This document shows positions 26,198 to 37,688 of a stretch of DNA of 64,000 nt, in pieces. Made by a program: the position numbers and the translations under genes. Under the pieces are notes generated by a model, which saw only the letters and a list, made by a program, of their open reading frames with translations, was not told the origin of the DNA and did not search any database. Within the stretch, counting starts at the first letter, position 1. Each line of letters opens with the position of its first letter. The DNA is from Sporisorium sorghi (taxonomy: Eukaryota > Basidiomycota > Ustilaginomycetes > Ustilaginales > Ustilaginaceae): NCBI GenBank assembly GCA_023212695.1, contig JALCCG010000031.1:57307-121306 (forward strand), written 5' to 3'.

Positions 26198-27493
26198 ATG
26201 AGCCAAGATTTTCGGAAAGAAGATTTGTCGCGTTCTGCTTTTGAGGAAGCCAAGCAATACATTCCCGGTGGCGTGAACAGTCCGGTACGTGCGTTTAAGT
26301 CTGTGGGTTTAACACCGATTTATATCGAGCGTGGAGAGGGCAGCCGGGTATATGACATTGACGGTAACAGCTTTATCGATTACGTGGGTTCCTGGGGGCC
26401 GCTTATTATGGGTCATGCCCATCCTGAGGTCGTTGATGCCCTGCAGGAGACGGCGGCAAAGGGTACAAGCTTCGGTGCCCCGACACTGTTGGAAACCGAG
26501 ATGGCTAAGCTTGTCTGTGAGCGAGTTCCGTCGATCGAGGTTGTACGGATGGTGAACTCCGGTACGGAAGCAACGATGAGCGCTATCCGTCTGGCGCGTG
26601 GTTACACTGGACGCAGCAAAATCATCAAATTCGAGGGCTCCTATCACGGTCACGCCGATAGCCTCCTCATCAAAGCCGGATCTGGAATTGCAACCCTCGG
26701 CCTGCCTGATAGTCCAGGCGTACCGGAAAGCGTGGCTGTTAGCACGATTGCGGTTCCGTATAACGACCTTGAATCGGTCCAGCTTGCTTTTGAACGGTTT
26801 GGCGAAGAGATCGCAGCTGTAATCGTTGAGCCGGTAGCAGGCAATATGGGCGTAGTTCCTCCTCTTCCAGGATTTCTGGAAGGCTTGCGCAAGGTGACCT
26901 CCGATTACGGCAGTGTGCTTATTTTTGATGAGGTGATGACGGGATTCCGGGTCGATTTGAATTGTGCTCAGGGACGGTATGGTGTCACACCGGATTTGAC
27001 ATGCCTGGGCAAAGTGATCGGCGGCGGCTTGCCCGTCGGTGCTTACGGGGGCAAGCGTGAACTGATGGACCAGATTGCTCCGGCAGGACCAATCTATCAG
27101 GCGGGAACGCTGAGCGGAAATCCGCTGGCCATGGCTGCCGGTTACACTACCTTGAAGCTGTTGACGCCGGCAGTCTATGAGCAGCTGGAGGAACGGGGCG
27201 CCCGGCTTCAGGCCGGACTCGAGTCCAATGCAAAAGAGTTCGGTATCCCGCTGTCCGTTAATCGGATAGGCTCCATGGTATGTCCTTTCTTTACGAATAC
27301 GCCAGTGGTGAATTTCGATACGGCCAAGACGAGTGATCTGGATATGTTCCGCCGATATTTTGCGGCCATGGTTCAAGAGGGAGTCAGCGTTCCTCCTTCC
27401 CAGTTCGAGGGCATGTTCATTTCGGCAGCCCATACGGTGGAGGATATCGATGCCACCATTGAAGCGAACCGCAGCGCCTTCAAGAGCCTATGA
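26198..27493 (+). CDS. hemL: Glutamate-1-semialdehyde 2,1-aminomutase
   Basis: 431 aa. PLP enzyme converting glutamate-1-semialdehyde to 5-aminolevulinate. PLP lysine 272 in [24 protein letters not shown] at 244-251, and the GTEA phosphate loop (SGTEATMSA). A GTG at 26189 is in frame, but AAGGAG at 26182 and family length favour the ATG at 26198. Last tetrapyrrole gene of the operon; its stop TGA overlaps the ATG of the next gene. Confidence 0.97.
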   Translation: MSQDFRKEDLSRSAFEEAKQYIPGGVNSPVRAFKSVGLTPIYIERGEGSRVYDIDGNSFIDYVGSWGPLIMGHAHPEVVDALQETAAKGTSFGAPTLLETEMAKLVCERVPSIEVVRMVNSGTEATMSAIRLARGYTGRSKIIKFEGSYHGHADSLLIKAGSGIATLGLPDSPGVPESVAVSTIAVPYNDLESVQLAFERFGEEIAAVIVEPVAGNMGVVPPLPGFLEGLRKVTSDYGSVLIFDEVMTGFRVDLNCAQGRYGVTPDLTCLGKVIGGGLPVGAYGGKRELMDQIAPAGPIYQAGTLSGNPLAMAAGYTTLKLLTPAVYEQLEERGARLQAGLESNAKEFGIPLSVNRIGSMVCPFFTNTPVVNFDTAKTSDLDMFRRYFAAMVQEGVSVPPSQFEGMFISAAHTVEDIDATIEANRSAFKSL

Positions 27494-28392
27494 GTTACAA
27501 GGGGAACTGGAGTAAGAGGGGCGAATGGCTGGAGCTGACACCTGGCAAGGTGCTGTTGAGCCAGCCGGATCGGCAACAGGCCGCTGCCAAGTGGCTTCTC
27601 GAGACGTTCGGAATGCCCGAGAAGCTGTATCGCAAGCTGCGCCATGAGCAAGGGATACAATGGAGAGGGGACCGGCTTCGGCTGGTCCTTTTTCCTTATC
27701 GCGATTACGGCATCGAACCGAGATGGCAGGAACTGCACGTATTGCATGAGGATGAGTTCTGTCTCGTCGTGAACAAACCGGCCGGTATGGCCGTCCACCC
27801 CGATCAGGAGAGCGAGGAAACAACGCTGAATCATGTTGTAGCCGCTTATTACGAAGCAGAGGGGATTCATACGGCGGTCCGGCATATTCATCGTCTGGAT
27901 AAGGATACAACCGGTCCTGTGCTGTATGCCAAGAATGAATACGCACAGCTGAAGCTTGATGAAGCGATGCGAGAGAAGAAGATTGTGCGGATTTATGCTG
28001 CTATCGTACAGGGCAGGGTAGGACAGGAGCTTAAAGTGATCGACCTGCCGATCGGCAAGGACCGTTATCACTCAAGCCGCCGTAGAGTGTCATTAACCGG
28101 CCAGGCTGCCATAACGCATATTCTCTCCTCTGAGGTATACCCGAGGGCCAGCTTGTTGAATATCAGTCTTGAAACCGGTCGTACGCATCAAATCCGGGTT
28201 CACCTTAGTCATATGGGACATCCGCTCCTGGGAGATTCCTTGTATGGGGGACCGGCGCTGTTTTCGCGCCAAGCGCTGCATGGTGAACGCTTGCTGTTTC
28301 ATCATCCTCTAACAGGTGAGAGGGTCGAGGTACAGGCCCCATGGCCTCAGGACATGATGGAATTAAGAGAGTTAATCATAGAGGGATCCTGA
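27490..28392 (+). CDS. RluA-family pseudouridine synthase
   Basis: 300 aa. The catalytic-domain signature [16 protein letters not shown] carries the essential Asp. Further family motifs are [14 protein letters not shown] and [28 protein letters not shown]. The first ~80 residues replace the usual S4 domain with a short divergent region, so the target RNA (probably 23S rRNA) is uncertain. The ATG overlaps the hemL stop by four bases (ATGA), implying translational coupling to the hem operon. Confidence 0.92.
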   Translation: MSYKGNWSKRGEWLELTPGKVLLSQPDRQQAAAKWLLETFGMPEKLYRKLRHEQGIQWRGDRLRLVLFPYRDYGIEPRWQELHVLHEDEFCLVVNKPAGMAVHPDQESEETTLNHVVAAYYEAEGIHTAVRHIHRLDKDTTGPVLYAKNEYAQLKLDEAMREKKIVRIYAAIVQGRVGQELKVIDLPIGKDRYHSSRRRVSLTGQAAITHILSSEVYPRASLLNISLETGRTHQIRVHLSHMGHPLLGDSLYGGPALFSRQALHGERLLFHHPLTGERVEVQAPWPQDMMELRELIIEGS

Positions 28393-28455
28393 CGGTAGAG
28401 GATTTTGCAAAATCCTGAATAAATCTGTAACTTTCACGCAACAATTCGCAAAAAA

Positions 28456-28484
28456 GTCATGCTCTCCTGTTTTCGGCATATAGA
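28456..28484 (+). promoter_or_regulatory. Candidate sigma-E (mother cell) promoter of spoVID
   Basis: GTCATGCT (28456-28463), 13-base spacer, CATATAGA (28477-28484), resembling the sigma-E pattern of a GTCATATT-like -35 and CATACA-T -10. spoVID of B. subtilis is sigma-E controlled. The leader then holds a CCGTGAT/ATCACGG hairpin (about 28515-28533). Confidence 0.4.
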
Positions 28485-28562
28485 TAAATTGAGTGGCGAA
28501 ACTTAGGCTCATGCCGTGATAACAGATCACGGATAGTATATGCCAAAAAGGAGGACATTCCC

Positions 28563-29921
28563 GTGTTTGACCAGTCCTACGGATTGCGGTTTGATATTTA
28601 CGAGCGTATTAATTTAACGGAAGATTTGCCGGGAATCGAAGAATTGGAAGAGGCGGAGTTGATCCCGCACATACAGGTGATCAGCCAGCAGGATCAGGCC
28701 ACACTTCGGGGGCATCTGCTTCTCGCAGGCCTGTATAAAGGTGACACTGAAGCAGGAGAAACCGAGCCGCTCGAGCACTGGATTCCGGTCGAGATCACGG
28801 TTCCGCTGAACCGGGTATCTTCTTTGGATGACATCGCAGTTGAGATTGAGAATTTTGATGTAGATTTGCTATCCAAGCGCAGCTTGAATATTACAGGGGT
28901 TCTTTCTCTCAAAGGAATTCAGGCGGCGGCACCGGGTTCCCGGGATCAGGTATGGGCCAATGAGGAATTCACAGTGGTACATGCTCCTGAAACGCCTAAT
29001 TTCTATTCGAACGGCGAGCAGCAGTTTGCTGCCAATCCGTATGAGCAGCTGCAAGGCGGAGGAGCTGGTGAAGATACAAATTCGGCTTCACCTCCCTATT
29101 TTAATGAAACTCAGCCAAGGGCCAACGTGTCGGGGACGGATGCGCGCACACAGCAGTATTTAGCATCCTGGGCGGAGTATGAGAATCAAATTCAGGATGC
29201 GGAAGAGCCAGCTGGCGCTGAAGGCTTCTCCAGTGATCAGGAAGCCCGGGACACCGTCGAATATGCCTTACATAATGAGACGGAAACGATCCCTCAGGCA
29301 GCTGAGCCTGAGCCGTCTATTCCAAGTGTATGGCAATTCGAGCGGGTAACGCCTCAGCCGGAGACGGTTCAGGAAGAACCGGCAGCAGATTTCCCAGGCA
29401 TTGTTGAACGCAAAGGCGAAGAGGTGGAAGCCGTACCGGTGCTGGAATCATCGGAAACGGAAGAAGCTCAGCCTGTTTTTGCCGAGGGGGCAGAGGCTTC
29501 AGAGGATATAGCCGAGGAAATCTCCGCTAAACCCGAGGAGGTCACGACGAAGCCGGAGCTGAAAGTTGCCTTCAGTACAAAGAACAGCACCACAAGTACT
29601 TCGGGCGTAGGTTTCTCTTCATTGCTTCAATCGAGCAGAACGGTCCAGGATCAGGACCAAGCCGCTCGGGACGAGGAAGAAGAAGCCGAAGAGCTGGTGG
29701 AGTCCGCTGCGTCCGAGGATGTGGAGTGGAAAAGTCTCTTCCTTGGCAACCGACATGAGGAAACTCCATTCCGCAAGGTACGGATGTGCATTGTTCAGCG
29801 TGAGGAGACACTCGATCTGATTGCGGAGCGCTATCAACTGACGCCGCGGGAACTTTTGTTATACAACCGCATGTCTGAACAGAATGTCGAAGAAGGCCAG
29901 GTCTTATACATTCCCCAGTAA
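28563..29921 (+). CDS. spoVID: Stage VI sporulation protein D (spore coat encasement)
   Basis: 452 aa. Morphogenetic protein needed for the coat to encase the forespore. A beta-rich N-terminal domain (1-~140, FDQSYGLRFDIYERINLTEDLPGIEEL) resembles the SpoVID/DUF3794-like region. A long acidic, Glu/Ala/Pro-rich low-complexity middle spans ~150-400. A C-terminal LysM domain (~408-452, CIVQREETLDLIAERYQLTPRELLLYN to VLYIPQ) follows. GTG start at 28563 with AAAAAGGAGG upstream. Position after hemL as in B. subtilis. B. subtilis SpoVID binds SafA, whose homologue lies at 61640. Confidence 0.92.
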   Translation: MFDQSYGLRFDIYERINLTEDLPGIEELEEAELIPHIQVISQQDQATLRGHLLLAGLYKGDTEAGETEPLEHWIPVEITVPLNRVSSLDDIAVEIENFDVDLLSKRSLNITGVLSLKGIQAAAPGSRDQVWANEEFTVVHAPETPNFYSNGEQQFAANPYEQLQGGGAGEDTNSASPPYFNETQPRANVSGTDARTQQYLASWAEYENQIQDAEEPAGAEGFSSDQEARDTVEYALHNETETIPQAAEPEPSIPSVWQFERVTPQPETVQEEPAADFPGIVERKGEEVEAVPVLESSETEEAQPVFAEGAEASEDIAEEISAKPEEVTTKPELKVAFSTKNSTTSTSGVGFSSLLQSSRTVQDQDQAARDEEEEAEELVESAASEDVEWKSLFLGNRHEETPFRKVRMCIVQREETLDLIAERYQLTPRELLLYNRMSEQNVEEGQVLYIPQ

Positions 29922-29949
29922 TCGAGGGGGTTCATCGTGCAAGAAGAAA

Positions 29950-29985
29950 GCGGATCAAGGTGGGACATCCTTGGTCTGCTTTTTT
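29950..29985 (+). terminator. Rho-independent terminator of spoVID
   Basis: GCGGATCAAGG (29950-29960) pairs (with G-T wobbles) to CCTTGGTCTGC (29969-29979), then T6. Confidence 0.8.
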
Positions 29986-30104
29986 GTTTTACAGAAACAG
30001 GATGGAAGCAAATGAGGGAGCTAACACGGAAGTATTTTCAGGTAAGTCATATTATTTGGATTGGACAGGTATGATGTTTAAATTCTTCGGAAACACTCGA
30101 AATA

Positions 30105-30133
30105 TTGACTATATGCAACAACCACGGTATATT
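30105..30133 (+). promoter_or_regulatory. Sigma-A promoter of valS leader
   Basis: TTGACT (30105-30110), 17-base spacer, TATATT (30128-30133). Confidence 0.75.
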
Positions 30134-30139
30134 TGAATA

Positions 30140-30481
30140 GTATATGTACAGGTATTCCAAAAGCTAGAACAACGTTGAACGGGAAGAGTAGGAAGGTATG
30201 GCCTTCAGAGAGCGGAATTGCTACCCAGCGCTGTGAGATTCCGCAGGAACCAGCTTGCCGAAGTCGCCCCGGAGTTGCGGACTTGAGTTAGAGTAGGGAT
30301 CGTTTACTACCCTGGTTAGGGTTCGCCGGCCGCAGCCGTTATCTGCGTAAAGTGTCGTGCTTGACGCTCCTTCATGTTCTTCACGGGAGGACAACGGTTG
30401 ATAAACAATCGTAAGCACGAAACAAAGGTGGTACCGCGAGAGAACAGTCTTTCGTCCTTTGAGGACGAGGGGCTTTTTTTG
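30140..30481 (+). promoter_or_regulatory. T-box leader of valS
   Basis: Stem I has a basal CGGG/CCCG helix, an AGTA S-turn and, opposite, GAAGTCG, placing the valine codon GTC as specifier. The T-box sequence AAAGGTGGTACCGCG is at 30424-30438. The terminator AGTCTTTCGTCC / GGACGAGGGGCT (30446-30474) is followed by T8. Uncharged tRNA-Val would relieve termination. It fills the gap between spoVID and valS; no ysxE-like gene is present there. Confidence 0.95.
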
Positions 30482-30573
30482 TTTCATGCCAAAAATGCTA
30501 TCATGGGCCGCTTCTCAAGGCTAAAACATTTCTGGTTGGCAAAACTGATTAACAGTGACGGAGGTACGAAAAT

Positions 30574-33243
30574 ATGGATCAAAAACAAAACCAATCCCAG
30601 TTAGAAATGCCAACGACGTATGATCCGAAGGCAGCCGAGCAAAAATGGTATCCGTACTGGAAGGAAGGCGGCTTCTTTGAAGCTGGCAAACGTCCGGACG
30701 CGGAGCCTTACACGATTGTGATTCCTCCTCCTAACGTTACGGGAATGCTTCATATCGGCCATGCTCTTGACTTCACGCTGCAGGATATTCTCATTCGCGT
30801 GAAGCGGATGCAGGGATATGATGCGCTCTGGCTGCCTGGTTCTGACCATGCGGGTATTGCAACTCAAACGAAGGTGGAGCAGAAGCTTCGCGAGGAAGGT
30901 GTTACCCGTTACGATCTGGGACGTGAGAAGTTCCTGGAGAAGGTATGGGAATGGAAGGATTTGTACGCGAATACGATCCGGGATCAATGGTCCAAGATCG
31001 GCCTGTCGCTGGATTATTCCAGAGAGCGTTTCACGCTGGACGAAGGTTTGTCGGAAGCGGTTCGCGAGGTGTTTGTTAAGCTCTATGACAAAGGCTTTAT
31101 CTACCGCGGCAAACGTATCATTAACTGGGATCCGGCCGCGCGTACGGCATTGTCCGATATTGAGGTGGAGTACAAAGAGGTCAATGGACATTTGTACCAT
31201 TTGCAATATCCACTAAAAGACGGCAGCGGCTTCATTACCGTAGCTACGACTCGTCCAGAGACGATGCTCGGTGATACAGCGGTAGCTGTTCATCCGAAAG
31301 ACGAGCGGTATAAAGACATGATTGGCAAAACGCTGGTACTGCCGATTGTCGGCCGGGAAATCCCGGTTATTGCCGATGAGTATGTGGAGAAGGATTTTGG
31401 CAGCGGAGCCGTTAAAATTACGCCTTCGCATGATCCGAACGATTTTGAGATGGGACAGCGACATAACCTGCCGCAAATTACGGTGATGGATGAGTCCGGT
31501 ACGATGAACGAGTTTGCCGGCAAGTACCAAGGTCTTGACCGCAGCGAATGCCGCAAGCAAATCGTGAATGACATGAAGGAATCGGGTGTATTGCTTCGAG
31601 TTGAAGATCACGTGCATCAGGTTGGTCACAGTGAAAGAACCGGCGCGGTAGTTGAGCCTTACCTGTCCACGCAATGGTTTGTTAACATGCAGCCGCTGGC
31701 ACAGGCAGCCGTAGAGGCGCAGAAATCCGGCAAGGGCGTTAACTTTGTGCCTGACCGGTTTGAGCGAACCTACCTGCACTGGATGGAGAATGTACGCGAC
31801 TGGTGTATCTCTCGTCAATTATGGTGGGGCCACCGGATCCCGGCATGGTATTCCGAGTCCACCGGTGAAGTGGTTGTTGCCATGAATGAAGAGGAAGCGC
31901 GTGCGAAGCTTGGCAAGGATGATCTGAGACAGGATGAGGATGTGCTGGATACCTGGTTCAGCTCGGCGCTCTGGCCGTTCTCGACCATGGGCTGGCCGGA
32001 TCTGGACAGCGAGGATTTCAAACGTTATTATCCGACCAACGTTCTCGTAACAGGTTACGACATTATTCCGTTCTGGGTATCACGGATGATCTTCCAGGGG
32101 CTCGAATTTACGGATCAAATGCCGTTCAAGGATACCCTGATTCATGGCCTGGTTCGGGATAGCGAAGGCCGCAAGATGTCCAAGTCGCTTGGCAACGGCA
32201 TCGACCCGCTTGAAGTTATCGAGCAGTACGGCGCAGACGCCATGCGTTATATGATCTCAACGGGCAGCACGCCGGGTCAGGATCTTCGTTTCCGCTGGGA
32301 ACGCGTGGAGCAGGCTCGTAACTTTGCGAACAAAATATGGAATGCATCGCGTTTTGCGCTCATGAATTTGGAAGGCTTCACCGCCGCAGATATCGACATT
32401 TCCGGTGAGCTGGGAACGGCGGATCGGTGGATTTTGCACCGCCTGAACGAAACTTCCCGCGACATTACGCGTCTAATTGATGCCTACGAATTTGGCGAAA
32501 CCGGTCGACTGCTCTACAATTTCATCTGGGATGATCTCTGCGACTGGTATATTGAGTTTGCGAAGCTGTCCCTGTACGGGGAAGATCAAGCGGCCAAGAA
32601 AAAGACGCAATCGGTGCTTGCTTATGTTCTGGACCGCACGATGCGTCTAATCCATCCGTTCATGCCGTTCATCTCCGAGGAGATCTGGCAGCATCTGCCG
32701 CATGAGGGAGAGACGGTTATGCTGGCTTCATGGCCGACCTATGATCCGGCATTCGAGAACACGGAAGCCGTTACCGAAATGAACCTGCTCATGGATGTTA
32801 TCCGCGCTGTACGTAACATCCGGGCGGAAGTGAACGTACCGATGAGCAAAAAAGTTGAATTGCAACTAAAACCGGTGAGCGGGCAGATCGCCAGCATCAT
32901 CGATCGCAATGCGGATTATATCCGCCGCTTCTGCAACACGTCGGAGTATCAATCCTCACTTGAGCTGACGGCGCCAGATAAAGCCATGACCGCCGTGGTT
33001 ACAGGGGTTGACATGTATTTGCCACTCTCCGGTTTGATTGATATCGCTCAAGAAATCACACGTCTGGAGAAAGAAATTCAGCACTTGAACAGTGAAGTCG
33101 AGCGTGTGGAGAAGAAGCTGAACAATCCTGGCTTCGTGTCGAAAGCACCCGAGAAGGTGATTGAAGAAGAACGCGCGAAGCTTGCGGATTACTCAGACAA
33201 ACGCAGTAAAGTTATTGCACGCATCGAAGAATTGAGAGGCTGA
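30574..33243 (+). CDS. valS: Valyl-tRNA synthetase
   Basis: 889 aa class I synthetase, normal length. HIGH motif in [10 protein letters not shown], a CP1 editing domain, the [10 protein letters not shown] segment, KMSKS in [14 protein letters not shown], and a C-terminal coiled-coil ([29 protein letters not shown]) typical of ValRS. ATG at 30574 with CGGAGG upstream. Controlled by the preceding T-box. folC begins 7 bases after its stop. Confidence 0.98.
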   Translation: MDQKQNQSQLEMPTTYDPKAAEQKWYPYWKEGGFFEAGKRPDAEPYTIVIPPPNVTGMLHIGHALDFTLQDILIRVKRMQGYDALWLPGSDHAGIATQTKVEQKLREEGVTRYDLGREKFLEKVWEWKDLYANTIRDQWSKIGLSLDYSRERFTLDEGLSEAVREVFVKLYDKGFIYRGKRIINWDPAARTALSDIEVEYKEVNGHLYHLQYPLKDGSGFITVATTRPETMLGDTAVAVHPKDERYKDMIGKTLVLPIVGREIPVIADEYVEKDFGSGAVKITPSHDPNDFEMGQRHNLPQITVMDESGTMNEFAGKYQGLDRSECRKQIVNDMKESGVLLRVEDHVHQVGHSERTGAVVEPYLSTQWFVNMQPLAQAAVEAQKSGKGVNFVPDRFERTYLHWMENVRDWCISRQLWWGHRIPAWYSESTGEVVVAMNEEEARAKLGKDDLRQDEDVLDTWFSSALWPFSTMGWPDLDSEDFKRYYPTNVLVTGYDIIPFWVSRMIFQGLEFTDQMPFKDTLIHGLVRDSEGRKMSKSLGNGIDPLEVIEQYGADAMRYMISTGSTPGQDLRFRWERVEQARNFANKIWNASRFALMNLEGFTAADIDISGELGTADRWILHRLNETSRDITRLIDAYEFGETGRLLYNFIWDDLCDWYIEFAKLSLYGEDQAAKKKTQSVLAYVLDRTMRLIHPFMPFISEEIWQHLPHEGETVMLASWPTYDPAFENTEAVTEMNLLMDVIRAVRNIRAEVNVPMSKKVELQLKPVSGQIASIIDRNADYIRRFCNTSEYQSSLELTAPDKAMTAVVTGVDMYLPLSGLIDIAQEITRLEKEIQHLNSEVERVEKKLNNPGFVSKAPEKVIEEERAKLADYSDKRSKVIARIEELRG

Positions 33244-33249
33244 AGCAAG

Positions 33250-34653
33250 ATGAATCTGGACCAGAAGGTGAGAGCGATGGGTGATCAATCGGCAGCTGCA
33301 GTGGCGGCTCCGTTCCAAACCTATGAGGAAGCGGTGGCTTGGATTAATGGGCTGATTCCGTTTGGAATCCGCCCTGGCATGGATAGAATTCTGCGATTGA
33401 TGGAGCTGCTTGGCCATCCGGAGCGTCGTTTAAAATTTATTCACGTGGCTGGAACGAACGGTAAAGGCTCGACGTGCGCTTTTTTAACAAAAGTGCTGCT
33501 TCAAGGGGGATTCACGGTAGGTACCTATACCTCTCCTTATATTACGAAGTTTACCAATCGGTTTCAGTTTAACGGCGAGGACATACCGGAACAGACGCTG
33601 CTTGAGCTCGCTAATCGACTGCAGCCGCTTGTGGCTGAAGTAACAGAGACGGGGCTGGGGTCGCCTACGATGTTTGAGGTGTCCACGGCACTAGCGATAC
33701 TGTATTATGGCGAGGTTGTTTATCCGGACGTCGTGGTATGGGAGACGGGGCTTGGCGGTCGGCTTGATGTGACCAATATTGTTCACCCTATCATCTCGGT
33801 GATCACGAACATCGGAATGGATCATACCGACGTATTGGGCGATACCATTCAGGAGATCACCAGGGAGAAGGCGGGCATTATCAAGCCTGGAGTCCCTGTG
33901 GTGAGTACGGTAACTCAGCCGGAAGCCGTCGAAATTTTGAAGGAAACGGCGGAGAAAAACCGCACAAGCCTGTATCTCGTCAATGATCAATTCTCTTATG
34001 CACGATTGCATGGGGATGAGGAAAGTCAGGTCTTCCATTTCCACGGACCGTTTCGGGATATGGATCTTGCCATCTCGATGCTGGGTGAGCACCAATGTGC
34101 CAATGCCGCGCTTGCCATGATGACACTGGAAGTGCTTCGTCAGTATATGGCCTTTATCGTGGATGAGGAAGAATTGCGTACCGGGTTTAAAGAGACTTTC
34201 TGGGCGGGAAGACTGGAACAGGTGTTGTCTTCTCCAAGAATTGTTCTCGATGGCGCGCATAACCCCGAAGGGGCTGAATCCTTGGCTAAAAGCCTGCCGC
34301 AGATCTATAAGTACCGGAAACTGAACTTAATGATGGGAATACTGGCAAATAAGCATCATGAATCGTATTTGCAGCATATACTGCCAATAGTGGATACGCT
34401 TATCCTGACTGAACCGGATTTCCGGAAGAAACTGGACGCCAAGGCGCTTGGTGACATCGTAGAGCAGGTAAGGGAGAAATATGCCAAACACACACTGCAA
34501 ATCATCATAGAACCAAATTGGAAAAACGCACTTGAAGAGTTGAAGTCACGGACGGAAGCGGAGGATCTTGGGGTGGTGTCGGGCACGTTGTACCTGATTG
34601 CCGACGTGCGTTCCAACCTCCTGGGCCTTTCCGATTCTGAAAAAGGTTGGTGA
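33250..34653 (+). CDS. folC: Folylpolyglutamate synthase / dihydrofolate synthase
   Basis: 467 aa. Mur-ligase-like ATP enzyme that adds glutamate to folates. P-loop VAGTNGKGSTCAFL near residue 70, family segment WETGLGGRLDVTN, and DGAHNPEGAESL in the C-terminal domain. About 30 extra residues precede the usual N-terminus; an in-frame ATG at 33280 or later could be the true start, but 33250 is closest to a ribosome site. Part of the valS-folC-murC unit. Confidence 0.95.
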   Translation: MNLDQKVRAMGDQSAAAVAAPFQTYEEAVAWINGLIPFGIRPGMDRILRLMELLGHPERRLKFIHVAGTNGKGSTCAFLTKVLLQGGFTVGTYTSPYITKFTNRFQFNGEDIPEQTLLELANRLQPLVAEVTETGLGSPTMFEVSTALAILYYGEVVYPDVVVWETGLGGRLDVTNIVHPIISVITNIGMDHTDVLGDTIQEITREKAGIIKPGVPVVSTVTQPEAVEILKETAEKNRTSLYLVNDQFSYARLHGDEESQVFHFHGPFRDMDLAISMLGEHQCANAALAMMTLEVLRQYMAFIVDEEELRTGFKETFWAGRLEQVLSSPRIVLDGAHNPEGAESLAKSLPQIYKYRKLNLMMGILANKHHESYLQHILPIVDTLILTEPDFRKKLDAKALGDIVEQVREKYAKHTLQIIIEPNWKNALEELKSRTEAEDLGVVSGTLYLIADVRSNLLGLSDSEKGW

Positions 34654-34659
34654 TATCTG

Positions 34660-36036
34660 TTGAATACATCAGAACATGTTCATTTTATCGGAATTGGCGG
34701 CTACGGGATGAGCGCCATTGCACGAGTCATGCTGGAGATGGGTTACAAAGTCACGGGTTCTGACGTGGCATCGCAAGAATTGACAGAAAAGCTGGCGGCC
34801 AAGGGCGCCAAAATATACATTGGACATACCGCAGAGCAAGTCCAGGGTGCAGACCTTGTGGTTTACTCAACGGCTTTGTCCAAAGACAATGTGGAGCGGG
34901 TGGAAGCCGAGAAGCTGAACATTCCTGTTCTGCACCGTGCGCAGATGCTGGCACGTCTTTTGAACGAACGAAAAGGGGTTGCGGTAGCAGGCGCACACGG
35001 CAAGACAACTACCTCGTCCATGATTGCGCTTGTGATGGAGGAATGCGGTGTTGATCCGACGTTTATCATCGGCGGGGAAATTATGAACGTTGGCACGAAT
35101 GCCAAAGCCGGTGAGGGCGAGCATGTGGTGGCCGAAGCGGATGAGAGCGACGGTTCATTCCTTCAATATCATCCGTGGCTGGGCGTTGTACTGAATATAG
35201 AGGCTGATCATCTGGAGAACTATGAGGGGGATTTCAATCGCCTTAAGGCTGCTTATGTGCAGTTCCTCAGCCAGATCAAGCCAGACGGCACGGCCGTGGT
35301 CTGCGCGGATGACCATAACATTCAGGCCATCTTGCCTGATCTCAAGTGTAACGTAACGACATACGGCATTCATTCGGATGCGGAGTATACGGCAACCAAC
35401 CTGGTGCTGGGAGACCGGCAAGTTAGCTTCATGATGCTTCATAACGGAATGGAGCTTGGAACTGTGGAGCTGTCCGTACCAGGTAAACATAATGTCTACA
35501 ATGCAATGGCGACGGTGATTTGCTGCTTGAAGGGCGGAATCTCGTTTGAAGCGATTGTAGAGGCTATCGTCAAATTCAATGGAGCCAAACGCCGCTTCCA
35601 GGTGCTTGGCGAGGCAGATGGCATTCTGGTAATTGACGATTACGCGCATCACCCGACGGAGATAGAGGCAACGATCAGTGCTGCAAAAGCTACGGGTAAA
35701 CGGATTATCGCCGTATTCCAGCCGCAGCGGTACTCGCGGACCTTTTTCCTTCTGGATGCGTTTAGCCGCGCGTTTAGTGAAGCGGATGAAGTGATCATTA
35801 CCGACATTTATTCACCTGCCGGCGAGAAGCAGATCGAGGGTATCAGCTCTGGAAAATTGGTGGAGCTGATTGTCCAGAACAGCAATGCGGGTGCTCGTTA
35901 TTTGCCTACCAAGGAAGACGTCTTGAACGATCTCAAAGACCGTGTGAAGGAAGGCGATCTTGTGCTCACGATGGGCGCAGGCGATATATGGAAGGTTGGA
36001 GCTGCCTTGGCAGATTCCATTAAAGGCAAGAAGTGA
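34660..36036 (+). CDS. murC: UDP-N-acetylmuramate--L-alanine ligase
   Basis: 458 aa. Adds the first residue of the peptidoglycan stem peptide. N-terminal Rossmann [25 protein letters not shown]-loop [10 protein letters not shown], and [15 protein letters not shown] with the conserved His pair; C-terminal [19 protein letters not shown] start at 34660, six bases after the folC stop. A strong terminator follows. Confidence 0.95.
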   Translation: MNTSEHVHFIGIGGYGMSAIARVMLEMGYKVTGSDVASQELTEKLAAKGAKIYIGHTAEQVQGADLVVYSTALSKDNVERVEAEKLNIPVLHRAQMLARLLNERKGVAVAGAHGKTTTSSMIALVMEECGVDPTFIIGGEIMNVGTNAKAGEGEHVVAEADESDGSFLQYHPWLGVVLNIEADHLENYEGDFNRLKAAYVQFLSQIKPDGTAVVCADDHNIQAILPDLKCNVTTYGIHSDAEYTATNLVLGDRQVSFMMLHNGMELGTVELSVPGKHNVYNAMATVICCLKGGISFEAIVEAIVKFNGAKRRFQVLGEADGILVIDDYAHHPTEIEATISAAKATGKRIIAVFQPQRYSRTFFLLDAFSRAFSEADEVIITDIYSPAGEKQIEGISSGKLVELIVQNSNAGARYLPTKEDVLNDLKDRVKEGDLVLTMGAGDIWKVGAALADSIKGKK

Positions 36037-36132
36037 TTTATCTTTGTTGCGCACAATCTCTTGCTTCTTCACCGCATCAGGGGATTGCTCAGTTGTCTGA
36101 GTGAAGGCACGGCTGTATGTCGTACTTTGAAG

Positions 36133-36170
36133 CGGGCTAATCGGGATTATCTCCTGATTAGCCCGTTTGT
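36133..36170 (+). terminator. Rho-independent terminator of valS-folC-murC
   Basis: CGGGCTAATCGGGA (36133-36146) and TCCTGATTAGCCCG (36152-36165), then TTTG TTTT. Confidence 0.85.
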
Positions 36171-36244
36171 TTTATCTGCACACTCATAAGTTGCCAAGCT
36201 TGATCATATAGCTAGGTGTAGAAGGACAAGTGAGGTGTGTGGAT

Positions 36245-37561
36245 ATGAACAAAGCACGGATGACGATTCGTTTCGATCACGATCCGCCCAAGGATCGGAG
36301 CAAAGAACCTTTGCATGAGGAACGCGATTTGAGTCAAAGGGTTTCATCAGGACACAAGGATCAAGTCTATGACCCCAATCTTTCCAAACAGGATCACCTC
36401 CGCATTGTACCGCCGCTGCAGGAAGAGGAGGACGGGCATGCCTTCGACGTAAACGATCAAGACTGGCGGCAATCGCGTAATAACCGGACCAAGGGGCGAC
36501 TGGCTGAGGAGAGACGACGGCTCGATCATTCAAACAGCTGGTATCAGAGTGATACCCCTGAGTATACAGATACATATCCGGAACTGGATGAGGATCTCCA
36601 CCATCCCCACGAGCACGATTATTCCGGGGGGCGGGACGGCGGGACGAATAATTCCAACTGGGATCTTGGACCGGAATCCGGTCTATATGATTCTCCTGCC
36701 GATGATTACGGTTATTATCGTTCGCGCAAACCAACGTCCTTCTGGAAGATGGCTGTTTCTGTGTCCGCAGCTGTTATTACGGGTTTGTTGTTCGGATACA
36801 TGGTCTTGTCCATGTTTAACGGCGGGAGCGCGGGAGAGGACACGGTTTCCGAGCAGATTGAAGGTAATGACGTAGTCAATCAAACACCGGCTGATCCATC
36901 CGAAGGAACGGTGACGCCCTTGTCGTCTGATCTGCCCCAAACGGCGCTTCAATTCCCGGGGCAAGCCTTCTATATGCTCCAATACGGCGTATTCAGCACG
37001 CCGGAGCGGGCGGAGCAAGCGAAGGGGGAATTGCTGCAATCGGGCATTGCAGCGGGAGGGGACCTGGATGAGGAGAACCGCGTTTATGCAGGCATCTCAC
37101 CGGACCGCGAGCAGGCCAAGCTGCTCAGCAATCAGTTGAAGGCTGAAGGCGTTGAATTATATGTAAGAGAGATATCGCTGCCTCAATTAGAGTCTGCCTC
37201 TTTTAGCGGTGAAGAGCAGACGTTGACGGACTATTTTACGATAAGCGGCAAGCTGGTATCGGAGCTTAGCAAACTTTCGGCATCCCTGTTGGGGATGCAG
37301 GAGGCGGGAGCCGTTGCGGCAGACCATATGAACACCATCACGAATCTGCATCAGCAGTGGATCCAATCGGTGCAGCAGCTTTCGGCAGGATTGGGTCCTG
37401 AGACCGGGGCTGTGCTGCCGGCCATGCAGCAGTCGATGAACAGCTCGATCACAGCGCTCTCTGAATATAACAAAAATCAATCCAAGGGGCATTTGTGGGA
37501 GATTCAAACAGGCATGATGAACTATGTCATGGGTCAAAAGAAACTCCTGGATGGCCTATAA
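36245..37561 (+). CDS. SPOR-domain single-pass membrane protein
   Basis: 438 aa. A long, charged, Asp/His/Arg-rich cytosolic N-terminus (1-~165) precedes one transmembrane helix (~168-190, FWKMAVSVSAAVITGLLFGYMVL). An outer SPOR-like domain (~235-315, YMLQYGVFSTPERAEQAKGELLQSG to VELYVREISLP) and a helical C-terminal region follow. SPOR domains bind denuded septal glycan, so a role in division or sporulation septa is plausible. An ATG at 36230 is also open, but GTGAGGTGTG is better spaced for 36245. Lies between murC and maf/mreB/min genes. Not closely matched to a named gene. Confidence 0.82.
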   Translation: MNKARMTIRFDHDPPKDRSKEPLHEERDLSQRVSSGHKDQVYDPNLSKQDHLRIVPPLQEEEDGHAFDVNDQDWRQSRNNRTKGRLAEERRRLDHSNSWYQSDTPEYTDTYPELDEDLHHPHEHDYSGGRDGGTNNSNWDLGPESGLYDSPADDYGYYRSRKPTSFWKMAVSVSAAVITGLLFGYMVLSMFNGGSAGEDTVSEQIEGNDVVNQTPADPSEGTVTPLSSDLPQTALQFPGQAFYMLQYGVFSTPERAEQAKGELLQSGIAAGGDLDEENRVYAGISPDREQAKLLSNQLKAEGVELYVREISLPQLESASFSGEEQTLTDYFTISGKLVSELSKLSASLLGMQEAGAVAADHMNTITNLHQQWIQSVQQLSAGLGPETGAVLPAMQQSMNSSITALSEYNKNQSKGHLWEIQTGMMNYVMGQKKLLDGL

Positions 37562-37688
37562 ATTCAAATTAACGTAAAATCAGGCGTGGAATTGGAAATA
37601 GTTCCCCATGCCGGATTTCTGTTTGTATTGCTTATCGATTCACCGTATAATAATTAGGGTGTCAAAATATGGCGAGGGAAGAGGATGC

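Noticed and set aside
26309..27433. A 374-codon minus-strand frame opposite hemL
   Set aside because: Shadow of a strong gene; no start signal and no recognisable motif.
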